From Phycisphaerales bacterium (lineage in GTDB: Bacteria; Planctomycetota; Phycisphaerae; Phycisphaerales; UBA1924), in contig JAHDXL010000004.1 in assembly GCA_023382935.1 (NCBI GenBank), positions 334,122 to 398,121 of the forward strand: DNA of 64,000 nucleotides. The letters run 5' to 3'. Each line of letters opens with the position of its first letter. Position 1 is the stretch's first letter. The notes beneath the pieces are model-generated. The model made no database searches and was not told where the DNA came from. It worked only from the letters and a program-made list of their open reading frames with translations. The position numbers were made by a program, and so were the translations under genes. This document shows positions 1-8,608 of this stretch, one piece after another.

Positions 1-191
1 TCGAGCAAGAACCGCTCGAAGAAGGGGGTGCTGGGAAGCGGAGGGACTTTTGCAGCAGCGTCGAAGTCGAACTGCGCAAGAACAACGGGGAAGGACGGTG
101 CCACAGGCTGATCCTACAGCGCCGGGACGGACAGGTCCGATCACCGTTTCGGGCGACCGATGCCGCGCGGGCCTTGCGCCCCGGAGACGTT
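1..191 (+). other. Left-edge segment, possible end of an upstream gene
   Basis: No complete gene is visible. One forward frame reads from the window edge to a stop at 109-111 and could be the C-terminus of a preceding protein. A second forward frame is open from base 3 straight into the Maf-like gene, so an N-terminal extension of that gene cannot be excluded from this window alone. Nothing here is recognisable as a family. Confidence 0.3.
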
Positions 192-3100
192 ATGGACTTC
201 TTCTCGATCGATCCATTCGCCCCGCTCGTCAACGCAACGCTGGAGCGCAATCTGGAAGCGTTGGCCCGGACGAGCCCTCGGGCGGCCCAGTTGATCCGTG
301 CGAGCAGTCCCCGGGCCGACCTCCAGATGTCCGTGGCGGAGGACGGGCTGACGACCGGCGTGCTGGGCGACGGGCGAAGGCTGGCCAGCGCGCGCGGGCC
401 CCTGGTGGAAGCGACACGGCTGGCGGACACGGTGGACATCACCGAGGCGGGCGGTGTGTGCGTGGTGGGGTTCGGGCTGGGGCATCACCTTCGGGTGCTG
501 GGCGAGCGGCTGGGCAAGACGGGCGTCCTGCTGTGCTTCGAGCCTGATCTCGGACTGCTGCGGAGCGTGTTCGAGCGCGTGGATCACGCGATCTGGATGC
601 TGGGCACCAACTTTGTGCTGCTCACCGAGGCGGACGACGGGGCCGGCATCTCGCGGGCGATGTCGGGCATGGAGGGGGTGGTGGCGCTGGGCGTGCGGCT
701 GATCGATCATCCGGCCAGTCGGTTGCGGCTGGGGGATTCGGCGGCGGTGTTCGCGCAGCGCTTCACTGACGTGCTCAAGGCCATCCGCACGACGCTGGTG
801 ACGACGCTGGTGCAGTCGGAAACGACGCTGAGCAATGCGCTGATGAATCTGGATCACTATGCGGCCAGTGCCGGCATCAATGATCTGCGGGGTTGTGCAG
901 CCGGGATTCCGGCGGTGGTGGTGTCGGCCGGTCCGAGTCTGGCCCGCAACATCGAGGTGCTGTCACGGCCTGGTGTGCGGAATCGCGTGGTGATCATCGC
1001 GGTGCAGACGGTGCTCAAGACGCTGCTGGCCCGGGGGATCCGCCCGCACTTCGTGTGCGCGCTGGACCATCACGAGATCAGTCGACGATTTTACGAGGGA
1101 CTGACGGCGCAGGACGTGGAGGGCGTGACGCTGGTGGTCGAGCCGAAGGCCAACCCTGCGATTCTGGATGCGTTTCCGGGCGCCATCCGTTGCCTGGGAG
1201 ATGACCTTCTGGACGCGGTGGTCGCGGGGACGGCCGCGGCGCGTCCGCGCGATCGGCTCAAGCCCGGCGCCACGGTGGCCCATCTGTGCCACTACCTGGC
1301 GCGCCACATGGGCTGCGACCCGGTGATCCTGGTGGGGCAGGATCTGGGTTTCAGCGACGGGCAGTATTACGCCAGCGGCGCGGCGATTCACGACGTGTGG
1401 GCGTGCGAACTCAACGAGTTCACGACACTGGAGATGCGCGAATGGGAGCGCATCGTGCGCGCGAAGTCGCTTCTGCGGGCGCGGGTAGACGTGTTCGGGC
1501 GGAAGATCTACTCCGACGAGCAGATGTCGACGTACCTGGCGCAGTTTGAGAGTGATTTTGCCGCCGACACCGAGGCGGGGCTGCGTGTGATCGACGCGAC
1601 CGAGGGCGGCGTGGCCAAGCAGCACACCATCGCCATGTCGCTGGCGGACGCGATTGGGCGGTTCGAGTCGGGCCTTCCCATCTCCATTCCCACGTCCGTG
1701 CGCGGGGGTCGAACGGCCGAACTGATGCAGTCACTGCGGTCGCGACTGGCAGGAATCAGGGCTGAGGCGCGGCGCGTGCATCTGCTCAGCCGCGACACGG
1801 TTCGGCTTCTGCGGAAGATGCGTCGCTGCGAGTCGGATCGCACGGCGATGAACGACCTGGTCGGCCGCATTCACCGCATCCGCGACGAGGTCATGTCGCT
1901 TCAGCCGGCGTTTCGGCTGGCGCAGTTTCTCAATCAGTCGGGCGCGCTCAACCGGGTTCGGGCCGATCGCTCGATCGAACTGGCCGGGGAAGCGGGCGAA
2001 ATGGACCGGCAGATGCAGCGGGTGGAACGTGACATCCGCAATGTCGAGTCGGTCGCGCAGGCGGCCCAGCGCCTCTGCGCGCTGCTGGAGGAGAGCGGCG
2101 AGGCGATTGCGGGCGGAACGAAGCGGACACGCGACGTGCCCGGCGACGCTCCGCGGCGACGGCTGTCGCGCAAGCGCGTCAGCGCGGTGCTGCATGTGGA
2201 CTTTGATCGCGGGGGGTTGGGCTGTCGGCGATCGCTGGAGGAGCCCGTCGCGTCGGGGTTTGGCCCGCTGCGATTGACGGTGGCGCGACTGCTCAGCGCC
2301 CGACGTCTGCGCGAAGTGATCTGCCTGACAGACGACCAGGCGAGGCTGCGCGCGGCGCTGGGGGATCTGGGCGAGCGCGTGCGCATCGCCCCGCTCGACG
2401 TGGCTCGATTCAGGCAGCGCCTGGATGCGGTGGGCGCGGCGCGGCGATTTTCGAGCACCTCCTGGCGAGGCGGAGTGGCGCAGTTGACCTGCTATGACGA
2501 GTTGTTCGATCCGCGGGCGCTGGCCGACGCGGTCGAACAGCACAGTCTCGACGCGGCGGTGCTGGTCGGCGCCGACTGGTGCGCGGTTGACCCTGGGCTG
2601 ATCGACGCGATTGTCGAGCGATACATGGAGTTTCCCGAGGGCATGCGCCTGACCTTCACGCAGGCTCCGCCTGGGCTGTGCGGCCTGTTGATCGACCGAT
2701 CCGCCTGCCAGACGCTGGCACAGGGCGAAGTCAGCGCGGGTCCACTCGCCACCATCGGGGGGCTGCTGGGATACGTGCCGTTTGCACCGCAGGGCGACTC
2801 GATCGCGCGTCCGATGTGCGTGAGCGTTCCGCCGGAGGTGCGCGACCTGGAGACACGCTGCATCGCCGACACCGATCACGGGCGGGCCGTGCTCGCATGG
2901 GCACTGGGTTCGGTAGATGCGTTGCAGGCCGACGCGGCGGCGATTGCGCGCGCCATCCGCTTGCTGGCGGCCGAGGCCGCCTGCCCACAGCACCTAGTGC
3001 TGGAGATCTGCGGGCATGCGCGCCGGCGGGGCGCGTGGAGCCAGTGGCTGGAGGACGGTTTGGGCTCCATGCGGGGCGTTGATTCCGACGTGGGCCAGGT

Positions 3101-3746
3101 GGAGCAACTGGTTGCCGAGATGGCGCCCGGCTCGGCGCTGACGCTGCACGGCGTGGGCGACCCGATGGATCATCCGTATCTTGCGCGGATCACGGAAGCG
3201 GCCCGATCGCGTGGCGTCGGGACGCACCTGCGCACCATGCTGCGCGGGGCCGAGTGGCGACAACTGGGGGAGATGAACTTCGACATCATCAGCGTGGACG
3301 TTCTGGCCATCACTCCCGGCGTCTACGAGTCGCTTGCGGGCTCCGACGCATACATGGAGGTGCGCAACCGCGTGGAGACCCTTCTGAGCGAGCGCAACGA
3401 GCGCCTGGCGGGGGTGAGTCTGCCTCTCCCGTGGATCGTGCCGCGGATCACGCGCTGTGACGAAACGATCGAGCAAATCGAGGGGTTCTACGACGGCTGG
3501 CTGCTTGCGTGCGGGTGCGCGGTGATCGATCCCTTGCCGACCCGGGTGCCGGGGGCGCGGGTCCAGCCGCTCGCAGCGCCGCGGGCGCTCCGTGAACGTG
3601 AAGCACGCCTGCGGCTGGAGGTGCGGGCGGACGGGAGCGTGCGCGGGTGTCCGCACGTCAACGTGTTTGAAATGGGACTTTCCAGCGCCTGGCGAAAGGT
3701 TCGGGTGGAGCGTCAGCGGTCGCTTGAAAGGCCGCTGGCCGCGTGA
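192..3746 (+). CDS. Maf/MptE-like (DUF115) glycosyltransferase fused to NTP-transferase-like and radical-SAM-like regions
   Basis: The N-terminal ~600 residues match the MptE-like/DUF115 family that includes flagellar Maf proteins, which transfer nonulosonic acids to flagellin: SAGPSLARNIEVL lies near residue 243 and VGQDLGFSDGQYYASG near 380. A second region (about 665-835) resembles an SpsF-type nucleotidyltransferase fold. A third (about 935-1170) resembles a radical-SAM/SPASM barrel but lacks the CxxxCxxC cluster. At ~1184 residues it is roughly twice the usual Maf length. ATG 192 is preceded by GGAG with good spacing; TTG 174 is an alternative, and the frame is open upstream. neuA begins seven bases after the stop, which supports a role in nonulosonic-acid glycosylation. 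The flagellin target is inferred; no flagellin gene is in view. Confidence 0.75.
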   Translation: MDFFSIDPFAPLVNATLERNLEALARTSPRAAQLIRASSPRADLQMSVAEDGLTTGVLGDGRRLASARGPLVEATRLADTVDITEAGGVCVVGFGLGHHLRVLGERLGKTGVLLCFEPDLGLLRSVFERVDHAIWMLGTNFVLLTEADDGAGISRAMSGMEGVVALGVRLIDHPASRLRLGDSAAVFAQRFTDVLKAIRTTLVTTLVQSETTLSNALMNLDHYAASAGINDLRGCAAGIPAVVVSAGPSLARNIEVLSRPGVRNRVVIIAVQTVLKTLLARGIRPHFVCALDHHEISRRFYEGLTAQDVEGVTLVVEPKANPAILDAFPGAIRCLGDDLLDAVVAGTAAARPRDRLKPGATVAHLCHYLARHMGCDPVILVGQDLGFSDGQYYASGAAIHDVWACELNEFTTLEMREWERIVRAKSLLRARVDVFGRKIYSDEQMSTYLAQFESDFAADTEAGLRVIDATEGGVAKQHTIAMSLADAIGRFESGLPISIPTSVRGGRTAELMQSLRSRLAGIRAEARRVHLLSRDTVRLLRKMRRCESDRTAMNDLVGRIHRIRDEVMSLQPAFRLAQFLNQSGALNRVRADRSIELAGEAGEMDRQMQRVERDIRNVESVAQAAQRLCALLEESGEAIAGGTKRTRDVPGDAPRRRLSRKRVSAVLHVDFDRGGLGCRRSLEEPVASGFGPLRLTVARLLSARRLREVICLTDDQARLRAALGDLGERVRIAPLDVARFRQRLDAVGAARRFSSTSWRGGVAQLTCYDELFDPRALADAVEQHSLDAAVLVGADWCAVDPGLIDAIVERYMEFPEGMRLTFTQAPPGLCGLLIDRSACQTLAQGEVSAGPLATIGGLLGYVPFAPQGDSIARPMCVSVPPEVRDLETRCIADTDHGRAVLAWALGSVDALQADAAAIARAIRLLAAEAACPQHLVLEICGHARRRGAWSQWLEDGLGSMRGVDSDVGQVEQLVAEMAPGSALTLHGVGDPMDHPYLARITEAARSRGVGTHLRTMLRGAEWRQLGEMNFDIISVDVLAITPGVYESLAGSDAYMEVRNRVETLLSERNERLAGVSLPLPWIVPRITRCDETIEQIEGFYDGWLLACGCAVIDPLPTRVPGARVQPLAAPRALREREARLRLEVRADGSVRGCPHVNVFEMGLSSAWRKVRVERQRSLERPLAA

Positions 3747-3753
3747 GCAGGAC

Positions 3754-4464
3754 ATGCCGAGCATCGCCGTCATCCTGGCTCGCAGCGGCAGCAAGGGGCT
3801 GCCGGGCAAGAACGTCACGCCCATCGCCGGGCGTGCGTGCGTCGAATGGACCATCGACGATGCGCTCGCCTCGCGCGTGGATCGGGTGCTGGTTTCAAGC
3901 GATGACGATGAGGTGCTGCGCATCGCGCACCGGCGCGGGGTGTCGGTCCATCGACGCAGCGCCGAGTGTGCCAGCGACACGGCCACGGTGGACCAGGCGG
4001 TGCGAGAAGCGCTGGTCGGGCTTGATGCCGACCCGGTGGTGATCCTGTACGCCAACGTGCCGATCCGTCCGTCCGGCGTCATCGACCGAGCGATGCAGAT
4101 GCTGGAGGAGAGCGGCGCCGACTCGGTGCAGAGTTACCAGCCGGTGGGCAAGCATCATCCGTGGTGGACGACGCGCGTGGATGCCCAGGGAGAAGTGCGG
4201 CCGTGGGAGGGTGACGTGCTGTACCACGGGGTGTATCGGCGTCAGGATTTGCCGGAGGCCTTCATTCCTACCGGAGCGGTGATCGCGGTGCGCCGCGCGG
4301 CGCTGGATCTGCAACTGGGCGTCGAGCCGGGGCCTCATGCCTTCTTCGGGCTGGACCGTCGCGGCGTGGTGGATCCGGGCGGACAGACCATTGACATCGA
4401 TTGTGCGCTGGACGCGCTGGTGGCCGACGCCATGCTCACCCAGCGCCGGCGGAGAGCGGCGTGA
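3754..4464 (+). CDS. neuA: Acylneuraminate (nonulosonate) cytidylyltransferase
   Basis: Activates a nine-carbon acidic sugar with CTP to give the CMP-sugar donor. The N-terminal signature LARSGSKGLPGKN (residues ~8-20) and the later SSDDDEVL segment are typical of the NeuA/LegF/PseF family, and 236 residues is the normal length. The start chosen is ATG 3754, seven bases after the upstream stop, with a modest AGGA; longer in-frame starts would lie inside the Maf-like gene. The last four bases (GTGA) are shared with neuB, so the two are translationally coupled. Whether the sugar is sialic, legionaminic or a related acid cannot be read from this sequence. Confidence 0.88.
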   Translation: MPSIAVILARSGSKGLPGKNVTPIAGRACVEWTIDDALASRVDRVLVSSDDDEVLRIAHRRGVSVHRRSAECASDTATVDQAVREALVGLDADPVVILYANVPIRPSGVIDRAMQMLEESGADSVQSYQPVGKHHPWWTTRVDAQGEVRPWEGDVLYHGVYRRQDLPEAFIPTGAVIAVRRAALDLQLGVEPGPHAFFGLDRRGVVDPGGQTIDIDCALDALVADAMLTQRRRRAA

Positions 4465-5513
4465 CGGCCGGGCTGCACATCGGCGGGCGCGCCGTGGGAA
4501 CGGGGCTTGATCCGTACATCATCGCGGAGATCGGGGTCAACCACGATGGCGATGTGGAGCGGGCGCTGCAACTGGTCGATCTGGCTGAAGGGTTGGGGGC
4601 CGACGCGATCAAGGTGCAATACTTCCGAGCCGAACTGTTGATGAGCGGGGCGGCGCGGCTGGCGGGCTACCAGCAGGCCGCGGGAGAGACCGACGCGGCG
4701 GCGATGCTGCGCAGGCTGGAACTGGACCTGCTCGCGATGGAACGGGTGGTGGAGCGCGCGCACGCGCGCGGGCTGCACGCGATCGTGACGGTGTTCAGCC
4801 TCGATCTCGTGGAAGATGCGAAGCGACTGGCCTGGGATGCCTTCAAGACTGCCAGCCCCGATATCATCCATCGCCCGCTGCTCGAGGCGATCGCGGGCGA
4901 CGGGCGCCCGTTGATCGTCAGCACCGGGGCGAGCACGATGGAGGAAGTGATGCGAGCGTGCGAGTGGCTGGGCGGGGCGCGCGGGCGGCTGGCGCTCTTG
5001 CAGTGCGTGAGCAGTTATCCAGCACCGCAGGAGTCGCTGGAGGGGATTCCGGCTCTGGCCGCGGCGACCGATCTGCCGGTCGGGTACAGCGATCACACGG
5101 CCAGCGTCGGAACCGGGGCGCGCGCGGTCCAGGCCGGGGCCTGTGTGCTCGAGCGCCACATCACCGACGATCGCGGGCGGGTCGGACCCGATCATGCGGC
5201 GTCGCTGAATGGGGCCGGGTTTGCCGAGTACGTGCGCCTGGCGCGTGCCGCCCGCAACCTGACTCGACCGGCCGCGGGCCCGGCGCCCGGCAAGAAAGTG
5301 CTGGACTGTGAGCGCGATGTGCGGCTGGTGTCGAGGCAGTCGATCGTGACGCGGCGTGCGATGGCGGCGGGACAGACGATCACGAGCGAGGATCTGACGT
5401 TCAAGCGTCCGGGCAGCGGGATCGAGCCATTTCGACTGGGCGAGGTGGTTGGGCGGCGGCTGGCGTGCGCGGTCGAGGCCGACGTGCCGTTGACGGGTAA
5501 TGATCTGGCGTGA
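4461..5513 (+). CDS. neuB: N-acylneuraminate synthase (NeuB/LegI family)
   Basis: Condenses phosphoenolpyruvate with an N-acylated mannosamine-type sugar to make a nonulosonic acid. The TIM-barrel start YIIAEIGVNHDGD, the central VGYSDHT motif and the ERHIT segment are characteristic, and a C-terminal antifreeze-like SAF domain (about 285-350) completes the normal 350-residue architecture. GTG 4461 overlaps the neuA stop as GTGA; the upstream in-frame TTG at 4401 would lie inside neuA. The 3' end overlaps neuC in the same way. The NeuC-type neighbour points to sialic or legionaminic acid rather than pseudaminic acid. Confidence 0.9.
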   Translation: MTAGLHIGGRAVGTGLDPYIIAEIGVNHDGDVERALQLVDLAEGLGADAIKVQYFRAELLMSGAARLAGYQQAAGETDAAAMLRRLELDLLAMERVVERAHARGLHAIVTVFSLDLVEDAKRLAWDAFKTASPDIIHRPLLEAIAGDGRPLIVSTGASTMEEVMRACEWLGGARGRLALLQCVSSYPAPQESLEGIPALAAATDLPVGYSDHTASVGTGARAVQAGACVLERHITDDRGRVGPDHAASLNGAGFAEYVRLARAARNLTRPAAGPAPGKKVLDCERDVRLVSRQSIVTRRAMAAGQTITSEDLTFKRPGSGIEPFRLGEVVGRRLACAVEADVPLTGNDLA

Positions 5514-6655
5514 GCGAGACCACTCCAACCCGGAGCACGTTTCGCGTGGCGGTGGTGACGGGGTCGCGGGCCGACTTCGGGCTGCTGGCGCCGGTGATGC
5601 GCGCGATTGACGAACACCGGCATCTGGAACTGCTGGTAATCGCGGCCGGGGCACACTTGATTCAGCCGGCGCTGACCTTCCGCGACGTCAAGGCGGAGTT
5701 TCCGGTGGCCGACTCGATCCCGATGCAGACGGCCGGGCGCACGGGCCGGTTGGCCGATGTCGAGGCGGTGGGCAAGGGGGTGGCGCGCTTCGGGCGCAGT
5801 CTGGAGCATTTGCGTCCGGACTGGGTGGTGGTGCTGGGCGATCGCATCGAGGCGTTTGCGGCCGCGTCGGCAGCCTCGATCGGAGGAGTGGCGCTGGCGC
5901 ACATTCACGGGGGTGACAGGGCCGAGGGCGTGGCCGACGAAGCCATGCGACACGCGATCACCAAACTGGCCCATCTGCATCTGGCCGCGACGGAGACCAG
6001 CGCCGAGCGGATCCGGCGCATGGGCGAAAGACCAGAGCATGTCATCGTGACCGGTTCGCCGGCGGTGGATGGCCTGGATCAGGTCGAGCCTTTGGGCGAC
6101 GATGTGTGGCAGCAACTTGGGCGTCCCACCGTGCTTCTGCTGCTGCACCCCACCGGCAGGCCCGGAGAGCACGAGGAAGCCATCGCCGAGGAGGCGATCG
6201 CGGCCTTGGCGGGCGAGCGTGTGTTGTTCCTGCACCCAAACCACGATCCCGGGCGGGAGGGCATCATGCAGGCGCTGCGGCGGGCTGAAGGTGCCGGCGT
6301 GACGGCCGAGCACCTGCCGCGAGAGGTGTTTCTCGGCGTGCTGCGCCGGCTGGCAAGCGAAGGCGGCGTGCTGGTGGGCAATAGTTCGGCCGGGCTGATC
6401 GAAGCGCCGGCCCTGGGCGTGCCGGTGGTCAACATCGGGCGGCGTCAGGCGGGCCGCGAGCGCCCGCCGGGAGTGGTCGATGTGGAGCACGAGCGTCGTG
6501 ACGATCTCAAGGCCGGAGTTATTCAGGCTCGTCGGCAGCATGCGAGTCGGGCTGTGACGTTTGGCGACGGTCATGCGGCGACGCGCATCGCCGAGGCCCT
6601 GGCGCGTGTGAACCCGCGTGATCCGGGTCTGCTCCGCAAACACAACGTGTACTGA
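5510..6655 (+). CDS. neuC: UDP-N-acetylglucosamine 2-epimerase, hydrolysing (NeuC/LegG family)
   Basis: Hydrolyses and epimerises UDP-GlcNAc-type substrates to free N-acylmannosamine-type sugars, feeding NeuB. TGSRADFGLL at the N-terminus, VVLGDRIEAF, the HIHGGD loop and VGNSSAGLIEAP are the family landmarks, and 381 residues is normal. GTG 5510 shares GTGA with the neuB stop. It is the last gene of the Maf-neuA-neuB-neuC operon, so a complete route from UDP-sugar to CMP-nonulosonate plus a candidate transferase is encoded together. No extra dehydratase or aminotransferase is present, which leaves Neu5Ac as the simplest product unless modifying enzymes are elsewhere. Confidence 0.9.
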   Translation: MSETTPTRSTFRVAVVTGSRADFGLLAPVMRAIDEHRHLELLVIAAGAHLIQPALTFRDVKAEFPVADSIPMQTAGRTGRLADVEAVGKGVARFGRSLEHLRPDWVVVLGDRIEAFAAASAASIGGVALAHIHGGDRAEGVADEAMRHAITKLAHLHLAATETSAERIRRMGERPEHVIVTGSPAVDGLDQVEPLGDDVWQQLGRPTVLLLLHPTGRPGEHEEAIAEEAIAALAGERVLFLHPNHDPGREGIMQALRRAEGAGVTAEHLPREVFLGVLRRLASEGGVLVGNSSAGLIEAPALGVPVVNIGRRQAGRERPPGVVDVEHERRDDLKAGVIQARRQHASRAVTFGDGHAATRIAEALARVNPRDPGLLRKHNVY

Positions 6656-6802
6656 CGCACCAACAACCCTATTGTGGGTACTCATGGTTGACTGTGAAGG
6701 GGGAGCGAGGGTGGGGTGCAAACCATCTTGTCATCGGGCCGATAGAGAGGGGACGATTCTCGACCGCGCGGTGAGCAGTCCGGGGAAGAGGGGCATGGTT
6801 CG

Positions 6803-8608
6803 ATGACGTGGGAGATTGCGCTTGTTCTGTGCATCGTCACCGGCGTGCTGTGCGTGCTGGCGTTCACGCGCATTGCCGCCGACGCGGTGCTGCTCGCGGC
6901 TGTCACGGCGCTGATGGTGGTGCCCTTCCCGACCGACCAAGGCTGGAAGTGGGGCGTGCTGTCAGCCGAGAGCGCGTTCGCCGGGTTCAGCAACTCGGGG
7001 ATGCTCACGGTGGGGTTTCTGTTCATCGTGGTCGCCGGGCTGCGTGAGACGGGGGGGATCGACTGGATTGCCAGCCACCTGCTGGGGCGGCCGAAGTCCG
7101 AGCGCGGGGCCATTCTGCGTGTGGCCGGTCCGGTGTGGGGCATGAGCGTGTTTCTGAACAACACGCCGGTGGTCGCGATGATGATCGGGGCGATCCAGGA
7201 CTGGGCCAAGAAACTCAAGGTCAGTCCGTCCAAACTTATGATTCCGCTGAGTTACTCGGCGATTCTCGGTGGCACCTGCTCGCTGATCGGTACGAGCACC
7301 AACCTGGTGGTCGCGGGGTTGGTGATCTCCCAGACCGATCTTCCCCCGCTGAAGATGTTTGACATCACCTGGGTGGGGCTGCCGGTGGCGATCATCGGCA
7401 TCGGCTTTCTGGTGCTGGTTGGGCCGAAACTGTTGCCCAGTCGCGCCTCGGCCAAGGCCCCGCTGGCCGACCCGAAGGAATACACGCTCGAACTGATTGT
7501 CCCGGAAGGCAGCCCGCTGGCCGGCAAGACGGTGGAGCAGGCGGGCATGCGCAACCTGCCCGGGTGCTTTCTGGCCGAGATCGACCGGGGCGAGGATGTC
7601 ATTCCAGCGGTGGGTCCGGAGCAGACGCTCCGCGCCGGCGATCGGCTGCTGTTTGTTGGCGTGGTCGAGTCGATCAAGGAACTGGCCAACACGCGTGGGC
7701 TGGCGCCGGCCACCAACCAGGTGTTCAAACTCGATTCACCCCGCTACCGGCGGAGGCTGTTCGAGACCGTGGTTGCCCCTTCCGGCGAACTGGACGGCAA
7801 GACAATCAAGGAAGCCCGGTTCCGCAACCGGCACAATGGCGCGGTCATCGCCGTGGCTCGCAATGGTGAGCGTGTGCGCGGGCGTCTGGGCGACATCGAA
7901 TTGCAGGCCGGCGACTTGCTGCTGGTCGAGGCTGACCCGGGCTTTGCCGAGCGGGCGGAGGGGTCTCGTGACTTCCTTCTGGTGCGCCGGTTGGAGGACT
8001 CGACGCCGCGTCGTCACGGCCGCGCGCCCATCGCCATCATCGTGCTGGTGGCCATGATTGCGATGGCAACAGTGGGCTTGTACTCGATGATGCAGGCGGC
8101 CCTGATTGCCGCGGGCGTCATGGTACTGACGCGCTGCTGCACCATCACCGAGGCGCGACAGAGCGTGGACTGGTCGGTGTTGATTGTCATTGCCGCAGCG
8201 CTGGCGCTGGGGCGCGCGCTGGAGCAGTCGGGGGCGGCCAACATGATTGCCCACGGCGTCATCGGTGTTGTCGGTTCCAACCCGTGGCTGGTGCTGCTGG
8301 GCATGTACGCGGTTACATCGTTCTTCACCGAGATCATTACCAACAACGCCGCGGTCGCGATTTCCTTCCCGATCGCCCAGGCGGTGGCGCAGTCGCTCGG
8401 CGTGGACTTCATGCCATTCATCATCGCGATCATGATGGCCGGCTCGGCGAGTTTCGCCACGCCACTGGGCTACCAGTGCAACCTGATGGTGTACGGGCCG
8501 GGCGGGTACACGTTCGCCGACTTTCTCAAGATCGGCATTCCCATGAACGTGCTGGTCTGCCTGACCACGGTTGCCATTACGCCCCTTGTCTTCCCGTTCC
8601 AGCCGTGA
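6803..8608 (+). CDS. SLC13/DASS-type anion permease with two RCK_C (TrkA-C) domains
   Basis: A 601-residue integral membrane protein of the divalent anion/sodium symporter family. Membrane segments at both ends enclose a cytoplasmic insert with two TrkA-C-like ligand-binding domains (about 220-300 and 310-390). The paired substrate loops are visible: SLIGTSTNLVV in the first half and TEIITNNAAVAISFP in the second. Sulfate or a dicarboxylate is the likely substrate class; the sequence does not decide between them. ATG 6803 has a purine-rich GAAGAGGGG upstream. Its stop codon is immediately followed by the stop of the convergent beta-propeller gene, with no spacer. It has no operon partners. 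Confidence 0.85.
   Translation: MTWEIALVLCIVTGVLCVLAFTRIAADAVLLAAVTALMVVPFPTDQGWKWGVLSAESAFAGFSNSGMLTVGFLFIVVAGLRETGGIDWIASHLLGRPKSERGAILRVAGPVWGMSVFLNNTPVVAMMIGAIQDWAKKLKVSPSKLMIPLSYSAILGGTCSLIGTSTNLVVAGLVISQTDLPPLKMFDITWVGLPVAIIGIGFLVLVGPKLLPSRASAKAPLADPKEYTLELIVPEGSPLAGKTVEQAGMRNLPGCFLAEIDRGEDVIPAVGPEQTLRAGDRLLFVGVVESIKELANTRGLAPATNQVFKLDSPRYRRRLFETVVAPSGELDGKTIKEARFRNRHNGAVIAVARNGERVRGRLGDIELQAGDLLLVEADPGFAERAEGSRDFLLVRRLEDSTPRRHGRAPIAIIVLVAMIAMATVGLYSMMQAALIAAGVMVLTRCCTITEARQSVDWSVLIVIAAALALGRALEQSGAANMIAHGVIGVVGSNPWLVLLGMYAVTSFFTEIITNNAAVAISFPIAQAVAQSLGVDFMPFIIAIMMAGSASFATPLGYQCNLMVYGPGGYTFADFLKIGIPMNVLVCLTTVAITPLVFPFQP

Noticed and set aside
1731-2993. 420-codon minus-strand frame
   Set aside because: Antisense shadow of the Maf-like gene; composition rich in His, Arg and Gln with no motif, typical for high-GC antisense frames.
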